DNA from: Actinomycetota bacterium
GTDB taxonomy: Bacteria > Actinomycetota > Humimicrobiia > Humimicrobiales > Humimicrobiaceae
Reading direction: 5' to 3'
Length of the DNA stretch: 7,682 nt
Assembly: GCA_016783995.1 (NCBI GenBank)
Contig: JADHVN010000064.1
Location: 1-7,682, forward strand
The position numbers and the translations under genes are program-made. The notes below the pieces were generated by a model. It was not told where the DNA came from and made no database searches. It worked only from the letters and a program-made list of their open reading frames with translations. The stretch's first letter is position 1; each line of letters opens with the position of its first letter. Below, one piece after another: positions 1-5,572 of the stretch.

Positions 1-1040
1 AAAAAGAAAAAAATATAGACCAGTTAGAAAAAAAGATAAAGACAGAACTGGATAATTTTACCAGAGAATTAGAAACGGTAAAAAATTTAATTGAATTAGA
101 TAAGATAAGAACAAAATATATTGGGAAAAAAAGTTTTTTAATTAAAACTTTAAAGAACATTGGTGATTTACCCGATGATATTAAACCAATAGCCGGAAAA
201 AAATCAAATACTGCGCGAAATAAAATAGAATCAGATATTTTAAAAAAAGAAAAAATTTTTAAAAATATTGAGTATGAAAATAAACTGAGGAAAGAAAGTA
301 TAGATCTGTCACTGCCGGGAAGAAGCACCGGTACGGGTAGAAAGAATATCATTTCCCAGGTTGTTGAAGAAATTGAAGAAATTTTTATCGGGATGGGGTT
401 CGAAATAGCGGAGGGTCCCGAAGTGGAAACTGATTATTATAATTTTGAAGCATTAAACACACCCAGGAACCATCCAGCCAGATCCCTGCATGATACATTC
501 TTTATTTCCGAAAATATATTATTGAGGACTCATACTTCACCAGTTCAGATAAGATATATGGAGAGTCACAAGCCTCCTTTACTAATAATAGTACCGGGGA
601 AAGCTTATAGAAGAGATTATGATGTATCACACACTCCTATGTTTACTCAGATAGAGGGCCTGGTAATAGATAAAGGCATAAATTTCGGTAACCTTAAATG
701 GACACTTGAAACATTTGCCCATGAAATTTTTGGAAAGGACCGGAAAGTCAGATTCAGGCCTCATTATTTTCCGTTTACAGAACCGAGCGCTGAAGTTGAT
801 GTTTCCTGCAATATTTGTGGTGGGAAAGGATGCAGGGTATGTTCAGGGTCTGGATGGCTTGAAATTCTTGGGGCTGGAATGGTAGATCCGAATCTATATT
901 CATTTGTAGGATATAATCCGGAAGAAGTTAGTGGTTTTGCCTTTGGAATGGGTATAGAGAGAATTTGCATGTTAAGATATGGCATTGATGATTTAAGGTT
1001 ATTTTTCGAAAATGACCTGAGATTTATCAATCAATTTTAA
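1..1040 (+). CDS. pheS: Phenylalanine--tRNA ligase alpha subunit, 5'-partial
   Basis: Cytosolic catalytic subunit of PheRS, which activates phenylalanine with ATP and charges tRNA-Phe together with PheT. The frame is open from the left edge (first full codon at position 3) to TAA at 1038-1040, giving 345 visible residues. The family is usually about 340, so only a few N-terminal residues should be missing. No ATG, GTG or TTG occurs in frame before 393, and the ATG at 393 is internal: the 130 residues before it read as the coiled-coil tRNA-binding arm and linker (RTKYIGKKS, then SLPGR). Numbering from the first full codon, class II motif 1 begins near 138 (GPEVETDYYNFEALN). The Phe/ATP pocket shows THTSPVQ (His177, Ser179, Gln182), YRRD (203-205) and QIEG (Gln216, Glu218). 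Motif 3 is GFAFGMGIER near 311, with the Ala that sets pocket size in E. coli PheS. A CxxCx4CxxC knuckle at 269-280 is also found in B. subtilis PheS. The usual His-Pro after the LPG linker is absent. Family assignment is certain. Confidence 0.97.
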   Translation, partial: KEKNIDQLEKKIKTELDNFTRELETVKNLIELDKIRTKYIGKKSFLIKTLKNIGDLPDDIKPIAGKKSNTARNKIESDILKKEKIFKNIEYENKLRKESIDLSLPGRSTGTGRKNIISQVVEEIEEIFIGMGFEIAEGPEVETDYYNFEALNTPRNHPARSLHDTFFISENILLRTHTSPVQIRYMESHKPPLLIIVPGKAYRRDYDVSHTPMFTQIEGLVIDKGINFGNLKWTLETFAHEIFGKDRKVRFRPHYFPFTEPSAEVDVSCNICGGKGCRVCSGSGWLEILGAGMVDPNLYSFVGYNPEEVSGFAFGMGIERICMLRYGIDDLRLFFENDLRFINQF

Positions 1041-1070
1041 CTTCCAATATCATTAATCTGATATATGTTT

Positions 1071-1084
1071 GATAACCGGTTATC
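1071..1084. repeat. Perfect 14-bp palindrome in the pheS-pheT gap
   Basis: GATAACCGGTTATC is identical to its reverse complement and is followed by TTTT. It is the only marked dyad in the 99-bp gap between pheS and pheT. It could be a protein-binding site. Alternatively it could fold in RNA as a weak 5-bp stem with a CCGG loop, giving partial attenuation between the two subunit genes. The stem is too short for a convincing terminator. Its function is unknown. Confidence 0.4.
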
Positions 1085-1120
1085 TTTTAAAATGATCTTT
1101 ATCTTAAGGAAATATTTGAT

Positions 1121-1129
1121 AGAGAGGGA
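1121..1129 (+). promoter_or_regulatory. Ribosome binding site that fixes the TTG start of pheT
   Basis: The purine-rich AGAGAGGGA ends 10 nt before the TTG at 1140. An in-frame TAA lies at 1134-1136, just upstream of that TTG, so no longer start is possible. The reading MKVTLNWIGEFL from TTG matches the usual PheT N-terminus. Confidence 0.7.
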
Positions 1130-1139
1130 AGCTTAAAGA

Positions 1140-3545
1140 TTGAAAGTAACATTAAACTGGATAGGCGAATTTTTAAATGCTGAAAGGCTTGAACCTGAAA
1201 ATATTGCAAGTGCTCTGACTATGAGTGGAACTGAAGTAAAAAAAGTTGAATATATAGGTGATAAATATAAGGATATAATTATTGGTAGAATCGTTGATTT
1301 TTCTTCTCATCCTGATGCTGATAAATTATCATTATGTGAAGTAGACATTGGCTCAAGTAAGCTGAGCATAGTTTGTGGCGCTAAAAATTTTAAAAAGGAA
1401 GATAGAGTTGCTGTAGCGCTACCCGGAGCAAAAGTTAAGGATATTACTATAAGAAAAAGTAAAATAAAAGGTCAGATTTCCGAAGGAATGATGTGCTCAG
1501 AAATGGAATTAGGTCTTTCTTCCGAATCAGGAGGTATTATGATTCTAGATAATAGTTGTGAGGTAGGTGATAGTTTCTCAAAATCAGTTGGTCTGGATGA
1601 TGTTGTACTGGAGCTTGAGATTACGCCCAATAGGCCTGATTGCCTGAGTGTAATAGGAATTGCAAGGGAAATCAGCGCTTTAATTGGCGCTGATTTTATA
1701 ACTGGTGAATATGATTTTCAAAAAAGACTGAATATAGATTCTAAATTTAAAATTGAAATAGATGACTATAATCTTTGCCCAAGATATTCGGCAAAACTGT
1801 TTAGAAATATACCCAACATCCAGTCGCCTCGGTGGCTTAAAAACAGGCTTATCCTATGTGATGTAAGACCAATAGATTTAATTGTTGACCTGACTAATTA
1901 TGTTATGCTGGAAACCGGTCAACCGCTGCATGCTTTTGATAAAGACATGTTATATTCAAATAAGATTATAGTCAGAAGAGCAGGAAAAGGGGAGAATATA
2001 AAAACTATTGATGATTCCATAAGGATACTGGATGATGATGCACTGGTAATAGCAGATGAAGATAAAGCTGTGGCTATTGCTGGTATAATGGGTGGAAAGG
2101 ATACTGAAATAAGTGAGAATACAAAAAATGTATTACTGGAATCGGCAAATTTTTACGGACCTTCCATAATGAGGACTTCTAAAAAAATTGGGCTCCGGTC
2201 TGAAGCTTCAAACAGATTTGAAAAAAAAATTGACCCAATGCTTACTGTATTTGCAATAGGGAGGTTTGAAGATCTACTGGAAAAAGTGGCCAATTTTAAA
2301 ACGGAAGAATGTATATATGATAATTTTAAAAAAGTAGAAAGAGAAAGAAAGATTAATTTAAGAGTAGACAAAGTCGGCCAGGTTCTGGGCAAAGATATTG
2401 ATGCAGGTTTGATATCCTGCATTCTTACAAATTTAAAAATCAGTAACAAAATAAAAGATAATATCATAGAGGCAGCTGTTCCTTCTTTTAGATATGAAGA
2501 TCTTGAAAGAGAGATCGACCTTGTTGAAGAAGTAGCAAGAATTTATGGGTACGACAGGTTGGATTCTATTCCTACTTCAGCAAGCGACAGGCGTGGAAAA
2601 TATAGTCTATATCAGAAAACAATTAAAGATATCAGACAGGCTCTTTGTTATATTGGACTGGTTGAAGTTATAAACTATTCTTTTATTAGTGCTGAATCAC
2701 TTAAAAAATTTAAAATAAATCTGGAAGATGGGTATAAGAATAATGTAGAGATATTAAATCCTATTAATGAAGATTTCAAGCTGTTAAGGCCAATGCTTCT
2801 TCCGGCACTTATGAAAAATATTAAAGATAACATTAACCATAATATAAAAGATATTGGAATATTTGAGATATCAAAAGTTTTTAAGAAAAACAGTTCTGGT
2901 AAATTGCCTTTTGAAATAAATATGCTCGGGGTGATGTTAACCGGAAAAGCAGCACAGAAAGGATGGGATGAAAAGGAAAGAGCTTTTGATTTTTATGATC
3001 TGAAAGGTATTTTAGAATTTATATGCAAGAGATATTATCCTTATGGCAGTTTAAGGATAAAAGAGAGACAGTACAGATTTTTCCACCCCAGGATCAGCGG
3101 AATAGCCAACATTGAAGATCTGGATGTGGGAATAATTGGCAAAATTCACCCGGTAATAATAGAGGAGACTGAAACCGGACAGGATGCCTATTATATGGAA
3201 ATGGATATGGATAAATTTATAAATAATATAAAAGAGACCAAAAAATATAAATTCGTACCTGCATTTCCTTCTATAGATATTGATCTTGCAATTGTAGTTG
3301 ATAATAAAATAAAGAGTGAAGATATTGTAAATGAAATAAAAGAAAACGGGACGGAACTGCTTAAAAAGATAAGACTTTTTGATATATACAGAGGGGAACA
3401 GATAGAAAAGGACAAGAAAAGTATGGCTTACTCCCTGAGTTTCAGGGATGACACCAGAACTTTAAAGGACATAGAGATAGAGATAATAGTAAATAGAATA
3501 CTGGAAAGTTTGGGCAAGAAATTTAATGCCAGGATTAGAGAATAA
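1140..3545 (+). CDS. pheT: Phenylalanine--tRNA ligase beta subunit
   Basis: Structural, tRNA-binding and editing subunit of the alpha2beta2 PheRS. At 801 residues it is normal full length, and it starts at TTG. The EMAP-like tRNA-binding domain spans about 40-155 (SHPDADKLSLCEVDIG, VCGAKNF, ISEGMMCSEMELGL). The B3/B4 editing domain spans about 210-370 and includes DLTNYVMLETGQPLHAFD, IAGIMGG and LLESANF. By analogy with Thermus PheT, Thr252, His264, Ala314 and Glu334 would line the pocket that hydrolyses mischarged Tyr-tRNA-Phe. The B5 domain is about 400-475, where Asp454, Asp460, Glu463 and Glu464 have the spacing of the Mg2+ ligands of E. coli PheT. The catalytically inactive class II-like core follows (about 490-695). 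The C-terminal ferredoxin-like anticodon-binding domain is about 705-800 (FVPAFPSIDIDLAIVV, SLSFRDDTRTL). No frameshift or lost domain is visible, so editing competence is expected. Confidence 0.97.
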   Translation: MKVTLNWIGEFLNAERLEPENIASALTMSGTEVKKVEYIGDKYKDIIIGRIVDFSSHPDADKLSLCEVDIGSSKLSIVCGAKNFKKEDRVAVALPGAKVKDITIRKSKIKGQISEGMMCSEMELGLSSESGGIMILDNSCEVGDSFSKSVGLDDVVLELEITPNRPDCLSVIGIAREISALIGADFITGEYDFQKRLNIDSKFKIEIDDYNLCPRYSAKLFRNIPNIQSPRWLKNRLILCDVRPIDLIVDLTNYVMLETGQPLHAFDKDMLYSNKIIVRRAGKGENIKTIDDSIRILDDDALVIADEDKAVAIAGIMGGKDTEISENTKNVLLESANFYGPSIMRTSKKIGLRSEASNRFEKKIDPMLTVFAIGRFEDLLEKVANFKTEECIYDNFKKVERERKINLRVDKVGQVLGKDIDAGLISCILTNLKISNKIKDNIIEAAVPSFRYEDLEREIDLVEEVARIYGYDRLDSIPTSASDRRGKYSLYQKTIKDIRQALCYIGLVEVINYSFISAESLKKFKINLEDGYKNNVEILNPINEDFKLLRPMLLPALMKNIKDNINHNIKDIGIFEISKVFKKNSSGKLPFEINMLGVMLTGKAAQKGWDEKERAFDFYDLKGILEFICKRYYPYGSLRIKERQYRFFHPRISGIANIEDLDVGIIGKIHPVIIEETETGQDAYYMEMDMDKFINNIKETKKYKFVPAFPSIDIDLAIVVDNKIKSEDIVNEIKENGTELLKKIRLFDIYRGEQIEKDKKSMAYSLSFRDDTRTLKDIEIEIIVNRILESLGKKFNARIRE

Positions 3546-3552
3546 GTAAGAC

Positions 3553-4281
3553 ATGATAATCGAGTTTCCAGGCACAAGAGGTGAGATTGAAGAAAGCAGC
3601 GCAGAACATAAGTATCACTCATCTCTAATTATAAGATATAAAAAAACAAGCGCACTTATTGATTTCGGTATAAAATATAATCCACAACTGATAAATATAA
3701 TAAATGATTTTGATTTCATTTTAATAACTCATGCCCATCCCGACCATTACATATGGACACTTGAAGATGAAAATAGGATAAATATCCCGGTCTATTTAAC
3801 CAGAATTGTCCTTGACTACAGTAAATATAAGCCTAAAGATTACAGGATTTTCGAAGGTGGCAGGGAATATAGGCTTAAAAATCTGCAGATTACTGCATAC
3901 AAAGTAATTCATTCTATTAGATGCCCTGCAGTAGGATATAAAATTAAAGGTGATAAGACTTTAATTTATGCCCCGGATATTCTGGATTTTGAAGAAGATA
4001 AAGACGTAGTATTAAAAGATGTCGATTTACTGATTGCCGATGGGTCCAGTCTTAATATAAACATGGTCAGAAGGAAAGATGACAGATTATACGGACATAC
4101 CAGGGTTAAGACTATAATAGGTTGGTGTAAAAAATATAATATTGGCAGTTTAATTGTGACCCACTGTGGCAAACAAATAGTTACTATGGATAAAAAAGAA
4201 CTTGCGGGCAGGCTGGAAGAATATACAGAGGGGGAAATTGATGTAGTTGTAGCTTATGACGGATATAGGATGGAATTATGA
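3553..4281 (+). CDS. Metallo-beta-lactamase-fold metal-dependent hydrolase, substrate unknown
   Basis: A 242-residue single-domain MBL-fold protein, presumably cytosolic because no signal peptide or membrane segment is seen. It begins in the style of RNase Z/PhnP relatives (FPGTRGEIEESS, then HSSLIIRY) and has LIDFG at 35-39. The full dinuclear metal site can be traced: HAHPDH (His60, His62, Asp64, His65), His120 in VIHSIRCPAVGY, Asp142 in YAPDILDF and His204 in VTHCG. A further Gly-His lies at 181-182. No beta-CASP domain, rhodanese domain or long exosite is present, so it is not RNase J or a canonical full-length RNase Z. The ATG is 7 bp after the pheT stop, with only a weak AGTAAG ahead of it, so translation is probably coupled to pheT. 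Possible roles include a nuclease, phosphodiesterase or small-molecule esterase. The fold is confident, but the substrate cannot be named from sequence. Confidence 0.9.
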   Translation: MIIEFPGTRGEIEESSAEHKYHSSLIIRYKKTSALIDFGIKYNPQLINIINDFDFILITHAHPDHYIWTLEDENRINIPVYLTRIVLDYSKYKPKDYRIFEGGREYRLKNLQITAYKVIHSIRCPAVGYKIKGDKTLIYAPDILDFEEDKDVVLKDVDLLIADGSSLNINMVRRKDDRLYGHTRVKTIIGWCKKYNIGSLIVTHCGKQIVTMDKKELAGRLEEYTEGEIDVVVAYDGYRMEL

Positions 4282-4363
4282 AAATATTGTTGGATATATA
4301 GATATATTTTATAAAAAAAGTTATAATAATTACTCATTTTATGTTTAATAATGTTCCTTAAAA

Positions 4364-4391
4364 TTGATAGGGTAAATATTTTAATTATTAT
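4364..4391 (+). promoter_or_regulatory. Candidate sigma-A/sigma-70 promoter upstream of the methyltransferase gene
   Basis: TTGATA (4364-4369, 5/6 match to TTGACA) and TATTAT (4386-4391, 5/6 match to TATAAT) are separated by 16 bp. It would give a leader of about 100 nt. In DNA this AT-rich such matches arise easily by chance, so this is only a candidate. Confidence 0.3.
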
Positions 4392-4468
4392 ACAATTCCA
4401 AATAATTACTGCTAATATTGATAATTTTGATTATTCTTGCTGTTTAGCAGATTGCTGAGTCAGAAAGG

Positions 4469-4474
4469 TATAAT
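4469..4474 (+). promoter_or_regulatory. Perfect -10 hexamer just upstream of the methyltransferase gene
   Basis: TATAAT lies 22 nt before the ATG at 4497. No good -35 element sits 16-18 bp upstream (the bases there read about AGCAGA), and there is no extended -10 TG. If active, it would give a very short leader with no Shine-Dalgarno site. The 10-mer GTATAATATT here recurs at the argC promoter (5541-5550). Confidence 0.3.
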
Positions 4475-4496
4475 ATTTTAAATAAAAAGTTATTTT

Positions 4497-5360
4497 ATGA
4501 ATTACATTAGAAAAATTAAAATAAGAAATGACAGTAAGGCAAGTTGTATTAAATCGGGTTTGATACCTATAAAAGCATTAAGTATTTTTGTTAAATCACT
4601 CAGGTTTTTTAGATTATATAATATTGTGTATGTTACAGTTTTAGTCATATCAAATGTCCTGAGCAGACGAAAGTTGTTAAGATTTTACTCTCAATTTGTT
4701 AATGAAGGTGACCTGTGTTTTGATATAGGCGCTAATATCGGCAATAGAACTAAAGTTTTTCTTAAACTTGGGGCTACTGTAGTGGCTGTTGAACCTCAAA
4801 ATATTTGTATGCGAAAATTACTGAAAAAATATGGGAATAATGATAAGGTGTTTTTAGTTCATAAGGCATTAGGAGCAAGAGAAGGTGAAGGAAACTTAAT
4901 ACTAAGTAATTCACATAGTGTTTCATCCATGTCTAAGGAATGGATAGATTGTGTCAGAGATAGTGATATGTTTTTTACATCTACCTCAGCCTTCCAATGG
5001 CACAAGAATGTTACAGTTCCGGTTACTACTTTAGACAGATTAATTGAAAAATATGGAAGCCCAACAGTGTGCAAGATAGATGTCGAGGGATTTGAGTACC
5101 AGGTTATTAAGGGTTTATCCCAATCGGTTAAAGTAATTTCTTTTGAATTTACTCCTACTCCAAAACTTATTAACCTGGCTGTAGAGTCTATAAAACATCT
5201 TGCTGCTATTGGAAACGTTCAATTTAATTACTCATTTGGCGAGTCAATGGTCCTTGCTTTGCCAGAATGGGTTGATGACAGCAAAATATGTAATGTCCTT
5301 TTATCCATACCTTATAAGACTGCTTTCAGTGGAGATATATATGCCAGATTTATTGCGTAA
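4497..5360 (+). CDS. FkbM-family SAM-dependent methyltransferase
   Basis: A 287-residue class I methyltransferase of the FkbM type. Characterised members O-methylate polyketides and sugars, often in surface-glycan or natural-product loci. Visible signatures are the SAM-binding loop FDIGANIGNRTKVF (Asp76-Gly82 region), the acidic strand-2 end AVEPQ (Glu99), the mid-domain TTLDRLIEKYG (178-187), KIDVEGFEYQVIKGL (Asp195, Glu197) and ISFEFTP (215-220). The first 70 residues are basic with a hydrophobic stretch at about 40-56 (LYNIVYVTVLVISNVL), which might hold the protein at the membrane. ATG 4497 is the first start after an in-frame TAA at 4479-4481. No Shine-Dalgarno site precedes it. Glutamine is coded 5 CAA to 1 CAG, against 8 CAA to 23 CAG in the other five genes. 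No glycosyltransferase or other pathway gene is adjacent, so the substrate is unknown and recent acquisition is plausible. Confidence 0.9.
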   Translation: MNYIRKIKIRNDSKASCIKSGLIPIKALSIFVKSLRFFRLYNIVYVTVLVISNVLSRRKLLRFYSQFVNEGDLCFDIGANIGNRTKVFLKLGATVVAVEPQNICMRKLLKKYGNNDKVFLVHKALGAREGEGNLILSNSHSVSSMSKEWIDCVRDSDMFFTSTSAFQWHKNVTVPVTTLDRLIEKYGSPTVCKIDVEGFEYQVIKGLSQSVKVISFEFTPTPKLINLAVESIKHLAAIGNVQFNYSFGESMVLALPEWVDDSKICNVLLSIPYKTAFSGDIYARFIA

Positions 5361-5518
5361 TATGTGTTAGAAGATTCTTTTTTTTATTTTAACAATGATT
5401 GGCCACTAATAGAAGAATAGAAACTGCACTAAAAAATAATTCCGGATTTTATTCATTCTGCAATAAATAGTATGGAAGTATTTTTCTGATACCTGAAAAA
5501 ACTTTTTAATAATAAATA
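5361..5518. other. Intergenic region after the methyltransferase gene
   Basis: This AT-rich stretch contains a run of eight T at 5378-5385 shortly after the methyltransferase stop. Only a tiny GAAGATTC palindrome precedes it, so at best it is a weak termination signal. A short TCCGGA dyad lies at 5441-5446. A longer hairpin at 5476-5504 is listed separately. No coding region is supported here on either strand. Confidence 0.5.
5476..5507 (+). terminator. AT-rich hairpin with T tract, possible weak terminator
   Basis: AAGT and TTTTTC (5476-5486, with A5480 bulged) can pair with GAAAAAACTT (5495-5504), giving ten base pairs around an 8-nt loop. The T tract 5503-5507 overlaps and follows the 3' arm. 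It sits between the methyltransferase gene and the argC promoter, where a terminator would insulate argCJ. The stem has only two G-C pairs and the free T tract is short, so termination efficiency is doubtful. Confidence 0.3.
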
Positions 5519-5547
5519 TTGCATAATATTTAATTTAAGTGTATAAT
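5519..5547 (+). promoter_or_regulatory. Probable promoter of the argCJ operon
   Basis: The perfect -10 TATAAT (5542-5547) is preceded at a 17-bp spacing by TTGCAT (5519-5524), which keeps the TTG of the -35 consensus. Transcription would start near 5554, giving a leader of about 20 nt that carries the argC ribosome binding site. The promoter lies entirely inside a pair of tandem repeats. Confidence 0.6.
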
Positions 5548-5558
5548 ATTCAATTTAA
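5519..5558. repeat. Two tandem 20-bp imperfect repeats, candidate ArgR operator
   Basis: Positions 5519-5538 and 5539-5558 match at 17 of 20 bases; the differences fall at repeat positions 1, 4 and 13. Each unit contains ATAATATT in a loose TTnnATAATATnnAA dyad. The first unit resembles the E. coli ARG box core TGAATWWWWATTCA at 11 of 14 positions (TGCATAATATTTAA). The second, TGTATAATATTCA, matches only if one base of the spacer is missing. ArgR/AhrC hexamers bind paired boxes about one to two helical turns apart, so the spacing, the overlap with both promoter hexamers and the arg gene downstream are all consistent. The repeat is seen directly; the regulator is inferred. Confidence 0.5.
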
Positions 5559-5571
5559 AGGAATAGAAAGG
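5557..5571 (+). promoter_or_regulatory. Ribosome binding region of argC with two possible starts
   Basis: AAAGGA (5557-5562) is 10 nt from the ATG at 5573. AGAAAGG (5565-5571) is 7 nt from a second in-frame ATG at 5579 but too close to the first. The second start gives MKENIKVGIIGG, a typical ArgC N-terminus, so the true protein may be two residues shorter than annotated. Confidence 0.5.
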
Positions 5572-5572
5572 T

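Larger units (their letters stand above)
4282..4496. other. AT-rich intergenic region between the hydrolase and methyltransferase genes
   Basis: This 215-bp gap ends the pheS-pheT-hydrolase group. An ATG overlaps the hydrolase stop as ATGA (4278-4281) and reads only seven codons (MKILLDI) before TAG at 4299-4301, so it is not called as a gene. No GC-rich terminator hairpin is visible. A small dyad, TGCTgtttAGCA (4438-4449), and a repeated TTGCTG (4437 and 4452) lie near the downstream end. Two candidate promoters are listed separately. No tRNA or other RNA gene was recognised. Confidence 0.6.

Noticed and set aside
840..860. Cys-rich CxxCx4CxxC knuckle in PheS as a novel inserted domain
   Set aside because: The same spacing is present in B. 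subtilis PheS, so it is an established variant of the family and not new.
764..1030. Minus-strand open frame of 88 codons inside pheS
   Set aside because: It lies wholly antisense to conserved PheS coding sequence and shows no recognisable family features. The same holds for the minus-strand frames at 2153-2467, 3191-3415, 3428-3622, 3966-4172, 4859-5074, 6745-6942 and 7129-7368.
393..1040. ATG at 393 as the start of pheS
   Set aside because: The same frame is open back to position 3 and encodes the typical PheS N-terminal arm and linker, so this ATG is an internal methionine.
4437..4451. Stem-loop TTGCTgtttAGCAG as a terminator of the pheST operon
   Set aside because: There are only four Watson-Crick pairs and no T tract follows. 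It is better left as a minor dyad in the gap.
5378..5385. Run of eight T after the methyltransferase stop as a rho-independent terminator
   Set aside because: Only a GAAGATTC palindrome with a 2-nt centre precedes it, so no stable hairpin can form.
5434..5455. Dyad around TCCGGA in the methyltransferase-argC gap
   Set aside because: The central palindrome has no room for a loop, the outer A/T arms pair only through an internal mismatch, and no T run follows.
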